DNA of 64,000 bases. It comes from Argentina anserina (lineage: Eukaryota > Streptophyta > Magnoliopsida > Rosales > Rosaceae). This document shows positions 1 through 12,429 of this stretch, in pieces. Each line of letters opens with the position of its first letter. Position 1 is the stretch's first letter. The notes beneath the pieces were generated by a model. That model was not told where the DNA came from and made no database searches. It saw only the letters and a program-made list of their open reading frames with translations. The stretch spans positions 34,732,694-34,796,693 of the forward strand of contig NC_065877.1 of assembly GCF_933775445.1 (NCBI RefSeq), read 5' to 3'. The position numbers and the translations under genes are program-made.

Positions 1-754
1 CTTGCTTTCCAATTTGGCGATTAATCATAAATCATAACTTTTTTTTGAGTATGAGATGAGAATTTGGCAAGGTAGATGGATAAAATAGCTTATGAGACAA
101 TGTAGGAGTCATGTTGGCCGTTCATTAAGATTGGATGGCCCAAATCTTCGTATTAGGCAATCTCTCATTAGCAGAAGATCCCAGTCCTGTTTTTATGCGG
201 CTGAAATTTGTGAGAACCTGAAAATACACCCAAAAATGAGAAACAAGTTGAATTGATGGGGGTTTTTGGATGCTACTGTCAGCTGACCACAAACTGCGCC
301 CCACTCTTTTCAAGTGTCGGAGATTTTGGGGTGTGGGGGCCTGGGCTTTTTTGCAAGGCCTGCCACTAATCTCTCTTTAGCAACCTTATAATCAATCAAT
401 GATTTTCTCTCTGAAATATGGAAACTATAGGTTAAAATTTTCCACGGATTTAAAACGTGGTGGTTGGAATGAGTCACTACCAGCTCAGTGTGTAGTAGTG
501 ATTGGATTTGATGTGATGTAAATTTGGTGGTATTCGTTTGTTTTTGTGTTAGAGCTTTATGGGTTTCAAAGGTCCTTGAAGGCTACTCGTTTGCCGTTTT
601 CTTTCTTATCCTCGATCTGCTGATCCTTTCACCAAAGAGAGTTTCTCTAAAAAGGATATTTACCTCTCTTTTTCCAAATTGTTGTTAACAAAACAACAAA
701 CATAAAATTACCGATAAAGACACATGGTATTAATTGAAATATAGCAATAAATAT
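1..754. other. Intergenic, no gene seen
   Basis: AT-rich sequence left of the first retrotransposon. The open frames here are short and show no family signature. It may be flank of a gene outside the window. Confidence 0.5.
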
Positions 755-759
755 ATTTA

Positions 760-970
760 TGTTCAGAGATAATTACTATTATATCATTTTATGTGTCTCA
801 GCCTTATTATATTTCTTGTTAGAGATAGACTCGCATCTTTGTAATAGATTAGGACTCTGACGGGATTCAGGTGATGTAATGTCTATATATAAGCCCCATT
901 ATCAATCAATAAAAAGTTACGTTTTGTTCCATTACGTCGTTATTATTCTCGTTTCGTTCCTCCTTAAACA
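760..970 (+). repeat. 5' LTR of the decayed copia element
   Basis: A 211-bp LTR with TG...CA ends. A TATA-like motif (ctatatataag, about 883-893) sits before the likely transcript start. The sequence just inside (cacgttatcatgcac) resembles the internal initiator-tRNA primer site used by some plant copia elements. Confidence 0.85.
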
Positions 971-1134
971 CGTTATCATGCACTTTGTTCTAAAGTGTCT
1001 GAGCGACGAGACCACCACCAGAAATTTAGAACCCTAGCCCTAAAATCTCAATCTCTGGCAGCCTTTTCTTTTTGGCATAGCCTGAATTTTACGACAATTT
1101 GTTGTCGTAAAAAGCATAAAAAAGGACGAATCTG

Positions 1135-1560
1135 CTATGGGCACCCATCTTCTTCCTTGGCCTGCGTCAGTCGACTCTGTGCCGGCGACACATGCAGCTC
1201 CAGCCCCGACGTCTTCCCTCTTTCATTCGACGTCGACCCAACTCCGTTTTGATGACCAAAATCCCAATGGTCGTTGACCTCTGCTCCTCCGGCGGCATGG
1301 ATTTGTCTCGCCGCCATGAAGTCGTCGTCGTCGAGCTTCCACGACGCTCTGACGACCCTGCTAGCGAGTCTCATCAGTCCAAAACAGCAACGGTCTTCCT
1401 CGGTTGCCCTCCTCCTCACAGCCTCGACGTGACGCAAAATCTGCTCGACCCGGATTTGCACGATCTGACCCGTGTCGGTAGTCCCCTGACCCGACCCAAC
1501 CAGCAGCCCCCTCCTTCTGGGCCTCAAGCTCTCCGAGCCCAATAGTCCATTGGGCTTTAA
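1135..1560 (+). other. GC-rich leader segment of the decayed copia element
   Basis: A GC-rich block in an AT-rich element, open on both strands for over 100 codons (plus 1192-1545, minus 1135-1542). It has repeated GACCCG/CCGACCC words and no recognisable domain. Its place just after the 5' LTR suggests an untranslated leader. A captured host fragment is possible. Confidence 0.4.
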
Positions 1561-1863
1561 ACTCTATTTTTCCTTTTCCTTTTCCTATTAATTTATTTAT
1601 GTTCCTTTGCACGTTTTAGTTTCTAACTATATTTCACGTGCTCGTATATGAAAAGTGATCAATCGTCGTACCATTGTGATGACATACATGCCAGAGATGG
1701 ACGTTACTCAAGCGATTTTTATGCCATCAGTACGAAGATCGACAAGGAAAAAGAATTCATCAAGCAACTTTTCTGCATGAAGATCGATTTGTAGAGTAAT
1801 TTAATTATATGCGGTCTATTTGACAAATCAACAAGTATGTTTTTTTTAAAGTTGCTGCTTTTG

Positions 1864-1865
<2 letters not shown>

Positions 1866-1901
<36 letters not shown>
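1866..1901. repeat. (TA)n microsatellite
   Basis: About 18 TA units inside the decayed copia element. Confidence 0.9.
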
Positions 1902-1904
<3 letters not shown>

Positions 1905-3599
1905 TATCGGACACTATTAGCCTTCTTCATGTATATTTTCTGGCCTTTCTTATAACGCCGATGAGACTAAAGAGGGATATGATTCCCCTCTTAGTCGACG
2001 TTTTTCGTGTGACGGTTCTGGGAGAGTCACGTTATTATTTAAAGGGAAGAAATTGATTTCGTGTGGTCGCCTGAGTGCACCGCTGTTTTGGGTGCGATCA
2101 TGAGAATCGTCGATATGTATCGATTATTTTGTGACCATATACATCACAACCCTTCTAATTCCGGTTACATATTTGAATAGTTTCAATTATTCGAAACCTA
2201 TACAACCCCCCATTTCTTATGGATGCGTCGTCATCGCGACTGTTATTTGAATGTTTGAGTTTTCTTAAACTCATGTCTATAAACGCTAATCTCAAGGTAT
2301 ACGTACTCATTTATTTGAGTTGAAATCAATTACTCTGAAGCAGCACTATTTGTTGACAAAAGATCCCAAAAATAGAAAATTCTATGGGACACAGTTAAAG
2401 TGATTCAATAAACGTCTATGATGTTGTATTACCAAAGTTGACCTTGATGCATGCTCCACATCCAAGAAACACATGCCGTTTTTTTTTTGCACCTGTATCT
2501 ATTTATTGAGGGAACTTTAGAGATGGAAACGATACATTATTTCATTCTCAAGTAAGCAAATGTTTTTAGCCTCAGGCTAAGGCTCTGCCCGATCCGATAT
2601 GCAAGATTTTTGTTGCTACAGATTTTTGATTAGTCAATCTCTTTTGACTATGTTTTCTGCTTACTATTTTTCAAGTATGACGTTGACATTGTCATGTTTC
2701 TTGCTCGACTTTAGCTTAAGTCGTCCATTGGAATTGAAAGTTTGTTTGTGTTGTATTAAATATTGGCATATTCAATAAAAATTCTCGTATTCCTCGTTTA
2801 CAAGATGATCTAGTGAGAATTTTATTTGCCTTGATTTAGCATGAATGGTCAAGGTTTGAAACTCACGTTGTTTTTAAATTGGTCGTTTTTGGGTACATGA
2901 GACCCCAATAGTACTACATTGTGAATTTAGACCTTAAAATTTGGAAAACGGACCTCGGAACGTCCAAATTGATGTCGTTTTTCCCGGTTACTGTTCCAGC
3001 GTTTTGGCCGTCTTCCGGCCACTTTCCAGCGTTTTCGGCGCCACCATCTAGTTCCTGCCAGCGTCCCTTATTGGACATGCAGCTCCGGCCTCCTTGCCAT
3101 GTAGTTTTATTGTCATGTGATACATTCGATGAGATTGTCATTTGTTTCAATCCCTCCTCTTACAATATCCTACGACGTATAGTCTAGAGACGTTCACCGC
3201 GTCGTTGACTCTCTTAATTTTATTTTGAGCATGTCCCGTAGTAAAATCGAGTGTCTTGCTAATTGCGTAACCACCTACACTGTCATACGGCGCAAGTAGT
3301 TGTTTTACGGATCTCGTGAGGAGATTGTGTTTTATATATTTGCGCCTCGCTAAGTTTTAAAAGGCCATATATGCCAATGATACATTTTCATCTTGATACT
3401 TATGTTGAGAATGGAGAGGAATATTTTTGTTAGAAATTCTACAAATTGGTTGTACGCAACCCCGCAACTGTCTCACAGCCCTGCACCTCCTGCTGCCCCT
3501 GCACTGCCCTGCAGCTGCACCGCATGCCCTCCTGACAAAACATGCTTAATTGATGACTCTTATTGTCAACCCTCTCATATGAAGGTTTCCGTTGAACAT

Positions 3600-5340
3600 A
3601 TTTCATTCTTACAAAGTATTTAATGTGACATTAGTGGACCATATCCAACCGAATGTGGACATTTTTTCGGTATTTTTATGGTATAGGTTAAGAGTATTAA
3701 CACGTTGGTCACACGTCGCTTTGCTTTCCACATTGAACGTTGCATTTGCTAAAGTTTTTAGCTATGATCATCATACTAAGGGCTCACCACCTTTCCAATC
3801 CTCTCAAATCTATTTGATTGGATACCGTTGGAGAGTTCACCACCATGACTTTGATGATTTCGTTTTGTATATCTACTCGGATCATCGTTGAACATATTAT
3901 TCCTTATGTTCATTCACTGCACGATCTAGCAGAGCTTGGATTTGGTTATGGGTACTAACCTGCCAATTTTTGCATGGGGATATATAATGATGTTGCATGC
4001 AGCGACACTTATTTGTTTCAGACCCACAACTTGCCAAGCATTTAGTGCGTACTAGATGGTTCCTGGATACGATCCCAACATTCTTTTCACTAACGCCTAT
4101 TTGGTTAAGTTGTTAATGTGCCTCTCTTGTAGTAATCTCCATGGGTCTACATGAAACAATTAAGTATTTTGGTTGGTTATGATTTATGAATCACCAACAC
4201 TTGTCCGCTATTTCCAATCTACAACTGTCGATCTCTATCCTGCAATATTAGCATACGTCACTTTGATGAGACATACTTCCCATCGTTAGGGGGAGATATG
4301 GAATGCTCACATTCCGGTTTTAACGCCAGGAATTGACGTGGTGTGGTACTATGTCTCATTAAGATCCTGCACTACTCTGAGTAAGCAATAAGTGCAACGC
4401 ATTATCGACCTCCAGAAAGTCAAAGATTCGATGCTCAATGACTTTACCGATATTGCGAAAGTGACGAGATCGCACATAAATGCTGTGTTGTGCCGGTAAG
4501 GTTGGAACTCTAAGTATATGGGAGAATTTCAAATGACCTGGTCCTAGCACCGTTAGCACCATCCCTGACAGTGGAAAGGAAGCCGGCGATGACATCATCG
4601 TACGTTGTGATGTTGTCGGCACCCGTGGTATTGCACCACAAATCAAGGGCGGCAAACGCAAAGATAGACTAGTAAGGGTCATAGCTTCGGTCTTGGCTCC
4701 TACCTAGATGAGGGGGATACCATTATTCTTTGGAATCAAAAACCAGAAAGAAGTGAGGTGCGTAGGCACAAGTATTTCGCCCATCATCAATAGATATTCT
4801 CTAAACATGTATATCAACTAAGTTTCTGTGGGACACCACAGACTCTTTTTGTTGATGTTAGAGTAGCATAGAGATCTTTGAAATTGATCATATAAGCACG
4901 TGTGTATGTTAATGGATTGATCTCTCATGATTGATGATGTATTCGCTTATGCTCTTATTTTGTTGTAAAGTATCAACGATGAGCAACTTGACCAAAGTGG
5001 AAAGAATCAATATAGGCTGAACTAGACTTGTTATGTTAGTCATTGTTGTAAGTGTAATGATAAAGATGAAGTCATGCGATATTTCCAGGACTTATGGCGC
5101 AAAGATTGTCTCATTATCCTAGTATTGACTACGATGAGTCATATTCTCTCGTTATGGACATAATTGCTTTCCGCTACTTGATCAGTAGTAGTGTCCATGA
5201 AAACTGATTTGCAGCATATGATAGTAGTCATAATATATCTATAAAGAGATCTTGACGCATATATGAGAGTGCATGAGGGACTTTAAATACCTCCAGACCA
5301 TGGGTCTAGTTTTACATTTAGCGAATCAATACATTCCTCT
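3600..5340 (+). pseudogene. Copia pol remnants (integrase and reverse transcriptase)
   Basis: Frames are interrupted throughout, but translated pieces resemble copia pol in the right order. Integrase-like pieces lie near 3630-4050, including one resembling the stretch after the catalytic core. Near 5200-5330 is a piece resembling the RT segment around the conserved 'VPEGL' block. No catalytic YVDD box is intact. I assign this by eye from short similarities, so the exact limits are approximate. Confidence 0.5.
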
Positions 5341-6280
5341 CACACTAACGCCGTCAGCAACTCATACATAGTAACACACACGTTAGTTTTGATGTTGACA
5401 CTGGTAGCATAGAGGATATGTATGATTCCGTATCGGACCAAAATTAATCCTTCATTGGTCCATTCCCCCATTCCTTTGTGAAAGACACATTGAATGTGAC
5501 AAATTAGAATCTGTCCAGTTTCGTAGGTCAACTTCAACGAGACCTATAAAACAACTCGCTTAATGAAATATGGTGAAATAGGTACCGTTGGAAAGATTAA
5601 TGTGTCTACTTTTCATGGATACTAGCCATTTGTTCATAGCTATCATATTGAGTGAGTTATGACCGTTTTAGCAAAGTATGACAGTTCTGCCCGGTAATTT
5701 GCAAGTGAGTCAACTTTAACAGAGCACTGTACACTGCTTCGGTCGAATTAGGTTGTGAACTTTATGTGATTGGAAAGCCACATGTGTCTAATTTTCAGAA
5801 CATTTTACGGTTCGCTGATACCTATTGTGACAAAGAAGTTATGGCTGTTAAGTGAGTGAATGTCATTCTACCCGAGAATCTGATTTTCATTGCAAACTCT
5901 TGTTTTGAGTTGTTATGCAATCTTGTTTCCCAAGATCTAAGTTTGGCTATGTATAGCATGTATGATCTAAGGATGTGTGGCGAAATTAATGATTAATCAT
6001 TAGCCCAAGACTACGTTTTGATAAGCATGTAATGAACGTTGTATACGTTGTTTTTTGTACTCCATGATTATGACACTAATCAGGGGGAGTGTTTCGTAGA
6101 CTTCAGGGATAGTCTATCTCACATGATGCTATCAAAGGTAGACGGTGCGTTGTGCTCTTTTTCCATTCGATCAAACTTTTGTTTTTTCACCGAAGAGGTT
6201 TTTATTTTGCTTAAAAATTTATTTTTACTGAGGCAACGATGTGTGCACCATGCAACCTAGGCATGCGACACAAAGGGGAG

Positions 6281-6497
6281 TGTTCCGGGAGAATTACTAT
6301 TATACCCTTGTGTGTGTCTTAGCCTTATTAGGTTTTCTGTTAGAGATAGATTCACATCTCTGTAATAGATTATGATTACAAATCCGACGGGATTCAGGTG
6401 ATGTAATGCTTATATATAGGCCCCATTATCAATCAATAAAAGGTTACGTTATGTTCCATTATGTCGTTATTATTTTCATTTCGTTTCTCCTTAAACA
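6281..6497 (+). repeat. 3' LTR of the decayed copia element
   Basis: A 217-bp partner of the 760-970 LTR, with the same ends and the same TATA-like and cleavage regions. It has a 9-bp insertion (gattacaaa-like) and scattered substitutions relative to its partner. Confidence 0.88.
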
Positions 6498-6502
6498 ATT
6501 TA

Positions 6503-7300
6503 TTAATTAAAATATGACAACACAATTAATATTCATATAATTTTACCAAAACACTTAAACCAATATATATATATATATATTAAATCAAGATAATGAAATC
6601 GAAGAATAAGATAATCATATACGTACTTTGTTTGGATGAATCCAGTTACACCGAACTGATCATCTATTACCGTACATAATATGGAACCTAACAAACTATA
6701 AGCGCTTATAATTTTATAATAAGTGCATATAATCATACTTACTTAACCTAACCACCATCTTCAATGTTTGATCAAAGAAATTTTATTTATTTGTGTTGTT
6801 TTACGTATGGATTTATATATATATTAGTTATTTCGATAGTTAACTTTATGTTCATGAGATTCAAAAATTAAAGGAGTTTTAATTGCTGAATTTTAAGGTG
6901 TGAAAAGATTCTAAAATCGATTTATTTGGACTATGGGCATTTCGGAAAAATTAAAGAGGTGCAATAGCATTTTTGTTGTTTTTAAATGAAGATGAGGTTC
7001 AAATACCGTTTTAGGATGTATAAATAAAATCTCCCTTCACTGACTTCAAAAGGTTGTTGCTAATGGAAAACGTTGTTTACTCTGTCAATTTGCTTCCGAG
7101 ATCATTAGGGTAATTAGGATAATGCGTGTATATAAGGCTAGATAGCTTTCTGCCTTGCTAGATAAAATTCTATTTTTTCTAGATGAATTTCAATCTGTTA
7201 CAATGAAAAACAGAGAAAACCACCAAAGTTAATTAGAACCTTGCTGGCAAAAAGTTGACGGCTTTCTTTAAAATATGGATCATGAGATGAGAATAAAATG
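6503..7300. other. Intergenic with a MITE-like remnant
   Basis: No gene is seen. A TA-rich tract lies at 6563-6580. The stretch 6900-7030 (gggcatttcggaaaaatta, then ggttcaaataccg) resembles one end of the snap-back structure at 25.27-25.40 kb, so it is probably a fragment of the same small DNA-element family. Confidence 0.4.
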
Positions 7301-7457
7301 AAGTTTTATTGACTAATGTTGAGCAAGTTTACCGAGCAGCACCTGCATATAAAAGAGCAGATGCTACTTACCAGTACAATCACATTCCCAACAAAAAATG
7401 ATGTACAAGGAAGTGATACAAGTAATGGCATAAGCCCAATTCCAACAATTCAAAACC

Positions 7458-10077
7458 TTACAAGACCTCCTTATGTTTCTTCTCTGGGGAGGCAACTTCT
7501 AGCACTATACCACCTTCAAGCTCACTTTCTATCCAGGCTTCAGCATCTATCTCTACATCTGGAGCATCCACCATCTTCTTATTTGAAACTTCACCGCCGG
7601 ATCTCCGCCTCTTCAATTTATCTCTGATCCGGTCAATGTCAATCGCATTATCATTCTGATCATCTGGTTCCTCTCTTTCAGGTTTGATCTCAGCACCACC
7701 ATCCTTCACATTACCACTTGGACTACCCCTATCACATGTCTGACATGGTATAGGTTCCTTTGTGGTGGTACAATTCTCACCTTCAATTACATTTTGGTTG
7801 TAAGAAATAGTAGACTCTCCTAGTCCTCTGTCCTCTTCCGCCAAACTGCTGTGCCTAAAATTACCATCGATCACAGCTTCACTTGAAACACATGACTGAG
7901 AGCTACTAGGATCACTTGGCCTTCTGATTAAAGTTTCAGACTGATTTTCCTTCCCATTTTTGGGTGAAAGAGGTTGTTTTCTGCTTGCCTTCCGCAAACT
8001 TCTTACCATCTCCCGAATGACGTCTGAAAGAAGTTCAAAGAAGTTAAAATCATAAGAACACGAGGAGACTTTAAAAAGAATCTATTCAAATTTGACACTC
8101 TTTCTGACCAATGCTATACGATACATTTGGTTTAAGAAGTATTAAACAGCATACGACAAGAAACCATGACAGAAAATAATGAGAAACTGAAAAGACTTGC
8201 TACCAACCATCTAACTGTTTACAGGAAACATCAAACTCTGCCCACCAAACTTTTCCCTCCTCTTTAGGAAGTTCAACTTTTTCTATTTGTGCAGCGAGAA
8301 ATAATGAACCAGCTGCAATGTAGTGGGGCTCGTACTGCAAGCACAATGATGTGCAAAGGCTAGACATTCACAAGATCAATCAGTCAAGGGAACGGCAATC
8401 ATAATATCCTTAAATCTCCCTGAGATGCATACAGAAAGCTCCGAACGAAAGATGCAATCCTCACCAATCATTAACGTAATTCCATGCCCTCTCAGCAAGG
8501 ACAGGGAGGAGATTTAATTTCCTTAAAGCTTCAACAAGTGATATGTAAGGAAGCTGCATCTCAAAATCAAAACCGACTGTGGACAACAGAATTATCTCGG
8601 CACCTATGACCAATTCCTTGAAGACTTCCTACATGCAGAAGGAAGAAATTAAGCAACCATGGTGTCTAGGATCTATAGACTCTATAGAAATGGGCATGTC
8701 TGCTTACTTTCCGTCTCACATATGATAACACAGAAGCATCTAATTTCTGGAGGATATCAGATGCCTGTCGAAGAACATCATTCAGAGGGCGCCGTGTATC
8801 TTGTATTTTGCAAGCAAGAAAGATACTGACAGTCGCTATTGTCTGCAAATTGTTGACAAAATGTTCTTAAATGAAAATGGCAAAACCTACTTCAGTTAGA
8901 TAAATGCAAGATCCAGAAAATCCATACACAAAACCTGCACCTTCCAATCATTCTTAGCGTGAGACTGACGCATGTAAAATTGGTGGCACAACATCATTGC
9001 ACATGCTATTGTCACCTGAGGCCTGAAAGATATATAATACCAATCACCTTTACCAGGGATTATTAAATGCCCTGAAATTTTTAAGTTCAATTCCACGACT
9101 TGATTGGAAAATGGAAACAACAGAAAGAAGATACTTTTCCACGACAACTTAGAATTAGTATATATGAAATACAATATAAGATATAGTGCTCTAAAGCAAG
9201 TAAAAGGGAAATAAAAGATATAATATACATCACCGTTACCAGAATTATTTTATCCTAAAATTTGTATGTAACTAAACAAAATAGAAGCTGCATAGCTGAT
9301 TGGAAAGGGGAAACAAAATAAATGAGATATACTTCCCCCAAGGCAATTTAAAATAGATGTTATACGTTCGAGGAAATGGAAGACGCTCAAAAGGAGAGTA
9401 ACACAAGCGAACAATTGATATGGAGTATCTACTTCACACTTGCAGGCAACTCAATTGAAGGGTGTTGTGAAAACTTCATGGAAGACAAAATTGAAGCTTC
9501 AACTGGAAATTTGAAGAATTAAACAACATCAAGAGGTTAAGAAGTAAAGAAGGTGATGCTAATGCAGTAATGTTGATGGCACACAAGAAAATTTCAATCA
9601 TTCCAAAGGAGATACATAAAATATCTCATCTAATCCCAGAAACAAACACATAATTGTATAGATAGTACAATCAACAGTCATAGTATTATGTCAACAGGCC
9701 TAATCTATTCACAATTGACTGACTGATACATAATGAAAAGGCCTTAAGCAATGACATAAAGTTCCTTTCTTGTCCGTTCACAAAATAAAGAGATAATGCT
9801 GCCTAGTTGGAACAGCCAAAATGATGATAACATCAGAGAAAACACAGAATTTCCATAAACTAACCTCAGAAGCAACCAATACAAGTATGGTCTCAACTTA
9901 CAATTCAACCCTCATGCCAAGCTCTTTAAGATACGAGCAGTACGACTCCCGCAATTCTGCCTCTTTCTTCTTGCTGATGCCATCCCTCCGAGATGGAGAG
10001 CGATGCTCTATCTCCTGCTTCGTATAATACCTCCCACTCATAGAGCACTGTGGTTCCTCTTCTTCTGGTATGCACAT
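7458..10077 (-). CDS. Cyclin T (CYCT1-like), P-TEFb regulatory subunit
   Basis: Six coding exons on the minus strand: 10077-9902, 9022-8941, 8842-8708, 8628-8465, 8359-8208 and 8023-7458. All have GT-AG borders and consistent phases, giving 424 residues. The first half is the two-repeat cyclin fold. Visible blocks are the RYYTKQEIE...SPSRRDG start, RQSHAKND, the [12 protein letters not shown] helix, and later TSLCLQ...HYIAAG and KVWWAEFDV, the order typical of plant cyclin T. The last ~185 residues are polar and low-complexity (Ser/Glu/Lys-rich), as in the family tail. By family knowledge it pairs with CDKC kinases in the nucleus to phosphorylate the RNA polymerase II C-terminal domain. The start at 10077 directly follows a predicted 5'-UTR intron acceptor; a second in-frame ATG (MSGRYY) is an alternative. 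Confidence 0.92.
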
Positions 10078-10550
10078 ACTATACAACACAACCCTTTGTA
10101 AACTTGTACTTCAACTTAGTAATTTCCCGGGATTATGAACTATACATGAGTCAGTATTCATTACTTAACCTCCCAACTACATATACTATACTAATGCCCA
10201 AAACCCAGAACTTACATTGCCAAAAATTTCATTGTTAAAGTTCACAACTTTCACCAAACCCATTTCAAATAACAAAAAAGCTGATACAATTACAGACCCA
10301 TTAATCTAAAATCGCAAAGAGTACTCATATAAATTCTTCAGAAGCAGAAAAATTGAAACTTGCAATCTATCTAATCAGGTTAAAATTGAGCGCATTTGAA
10401 TCAATGAAAATATCAATCTTTATTGGTCATTTCGTTATGGGTTTATGGAGTGGAAGCAGTACCTGTTTCTTGACTCGTCAGAAAATCAGTTGCCGCATTA
10501 TTGGGCTCCGGCGAAGTCGAGAGAGATGAGGGAGTGCGTTTAATTGAGAA
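10078..10550 (-). promoter_or_regulatory. Probable 5' UTR with intron of the cyclin T gene
   Basis: Upstream of the start codon an acceptor-like tatag (about 10080-10084) pairs with a donor-like site (AACAG then GTACTG, at 10462). This implies a non-coding first exon around 10462-10530. This is inferred from splice-site consensus only. Confidence 0.4.
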
Positions 10551-10559
10551 AGACCTAGT

Positions 10560-11695
10560 TGGAAATTTGGGGAAAGATTTTTAGGGATTTGGCAAATAGG
10601 TTGGGACCGGAAAAAGAAAGGAAAAAAGATTTGGGAAATATTGGGTAGGCTTAAACCGAAAAGGGGAAAAGTATTTATATTTCATGTTAGGCTTTCTTGA
10701 TTACCAAGTATCCAATTTGATACTTGAACGTGTTCCGGGTCCTTCTCTATTGATTATTATCGGTTTTATCTTGTAGTTCTAATATATTTTGGAACTTAAA
10801 TCATTGTAAAAAGCTTTGTGAGTTTAGAAAAATGTGCTAGCGTGATATTTTAGTGGTAAAAATGTATAAGTTTTGATTAAAATATGCCGATTTGAAAAGA
10901 AAAAAAAAATATTGCTGCTTGTTCTTGTTCCATCGGCAAAGGGCGCAAATGAAGATTACGAGATCAAATATTTGAAATTGTGTTTAGTGACCGGCGAATC
11001 ACGCTATTAGGGAAATTGAGTGTGCGCAAGCATTCAAAAGGCTTTTCCGATGCTTAAGTCGAGTCTCTATAATTAAGTGTATATGTGTGTGTGTGTGTGG
11101 GTTTGGCTTAATACCTCGAAAGATTGATTCACTATTGTCTGATTTGTATCAATGCAGAGTTCAAGACGATGCATCGACCGATGCGCGCGCAGTGTGGTGT
11201 GCTTAACCTGCAAGTCATTTGTGAATGGATCTATTCGCTATTTTATGGACATTATCCGTTTACTAATCCGCTTCACCCTAGTTAGGTGAGGAGATGCATT
11301 TTGGTCACAATCAACCTCGAGGGGAATTGCAATAAGTTTCTATAAAAAGATCCACTTGGTATCTAAAAGACAAACATGAGCAGTCTTACATATTAATTAA
11401 CTGACCGAGATAATCACTTAAAGAAATTAAAGACGCAAACGCATATAACTACTAATAGGATCATCAATCTTCATGATCACCGAGGTCAATTATTACAATG
11501 AAGTAACGAACCATCCTGAACAAACTTACAACAACAAAACTACGTGAAGGTGTTCAATTCTCAAACACAAACCCTACCACAAATACAACATCATTGCAGA
11601 TCAACACAAACAGGCACAACTACGAAGACTTAACCAAATCTTATCAGTCGTTATCGAGGAAAAAAAAACCCCAAATCATATCAGTAATCAGTTGT
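10560..11695. other. Intergenic
   Basis: No gene recognised. A short (GT)n tract lies near 11083-11099. The part nearest 11.6 kb is probably the 3' UTR and terminator of the DMP gene. Confidence 0.5.
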
Positions 11696-12421
11696 TCATG
11701 CAGACATGCAGCCAATTCCATGGCGAGAAGTAGGAAACACAAGAAACAAGCCACTGCAAACAATTCCCACCATCAACGGGAAACTCTCCATCACTTCATC
11801 CATCTCCTTCTCGTGCCCGGGAAACATACACTCGGTCACGCGCCGGTCTGAGAACGCAATCGCCATGAACACCATCACTGACATTATGGCATGAACGAAG
11901 TCTGTCAACCCCACCCTATACCTCTCATCCTTGGGCGTGTCCACCTTCAGCCCCGGCTTGAAAACCGCCAACCCCCTCGGCGTCACGAAGCCGTAGTACA
12001 CCTTCCCATCAGGGCCTTTGAAACTGTCGGTGAAGTGGAAGAAGAAGCAGGAGAGGGCACAGATTCCAAGGAGGACGTGAGTCATCATGGTAGTGACGGT
12101 GGTGCACTCTCCGTTGCGGTAGATGGCAGGGAGGATCATCTCGAAAGTGAGGAGGGTTCCGGTGGGGAGGAAGTTGACAAGCATTGAGGTTTTGGAGATG
12201 GTTTTCTGGACTCCCTTTGCGACGGCGCGTCGTTTGCGACCGTGGAGTTGGTCGTGGTTGAGACGGACGAGAGGGAGGGATGAAGAAGGTGGTTTAGGGT
12301 TGGAGCCCATGCAGGAGGAGGAAGCGGCGGAGTTCGGCTTAGGATGGTCCTCGGGGTCAGGTGGGTCGCCGTACACGGCGTTGTTGTAGATTTTGATGCC
12401 AGAGTCTTGAGGTTGATCCAT
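11696..12421 (-). CDS. DUF679 (DMP) membrane protein, DMP8/DMP9-like
   Basis: Single-exon gene of 241 residues on the minus strand. After a polar N-terminus (about 1-65) comes the DMP core: GRKRRAVAKGVQKT, then KTSMLVNFLPTGTLL, four hydrophobic helices (roughly 76-98, 108-128, 172-192 and 206-228), the CFFFHFTDSF loop and the YYGFVTPRGLAVF and AFSDRRVTECMFPG blocks. Length and motifs match the pollen-expressed DMP8/9 branch more closely than the vegetative DMPs. By family knowledge these small four-helix proteins act in sperm-cell membranes at gamete fusion, and loss of DMP8/9 orthologues causes maternal haploid induction in several species. Whether this locus has that role depends on orthology and on paralogues elsewhere in the genome. 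Confidence 0.94.
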   Translation of the reverse strand: MDQPQDSGIKIYNNAVYGDPPDPEDHPKPNSAASSSCMGSNPKPPSSSLPLVRLNHDQLHGRKRRAVAKGVQKTISKTSMLVNFLPTGTLLTFEMILPAIYRNGECTTVTTMMTHVLLGICALSCFFFHFTDSFKGPDGKVYYGFVTPRGLAVFKPGLKVDTPKDERYRVGLTDFVHAIMSVMVFMAIAFSDRRVTECMFPGHEKEMDEVMESFPLMVGIVCSGLFLVFPTSRHGIGCMSA

Positions 12422-12429
12422 GTTCGAAG

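Larger units (their letters stand above)
755..6502 (+). mobile_element. Decayed Ty1/copia-type LTR retrotransposon with target duplication
   Basis: Two related LTRs (760-970 and 6281-6497) bound a 5.3-kb interior and are flanked by a perfect 5-bp duplication ATTTA (755-759 and 6498-6502). Both LTRs begin TGTTC and end TTAAACA. A purine tract (acaaaggggag, 6270-6280) abuts the 3' LTR, as expected for plus-strand priming. The interior has no long frame. Broken copia signals can still be read: an integrase-like stretch near 3630-4050 and a reverse-transcriptase-like stretch near 5200-5330. The LTRs differ by many substitutions and small indels, so the insertion is old compared with the elements at 43-58 kb. 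It cannot encode its own proteins. Confidence 0.9.

Noticed and set aside
4359..4682. 107-codon minus frame inside the old copia element
   Set aside because: Antisense to decayed pol; no protein features.
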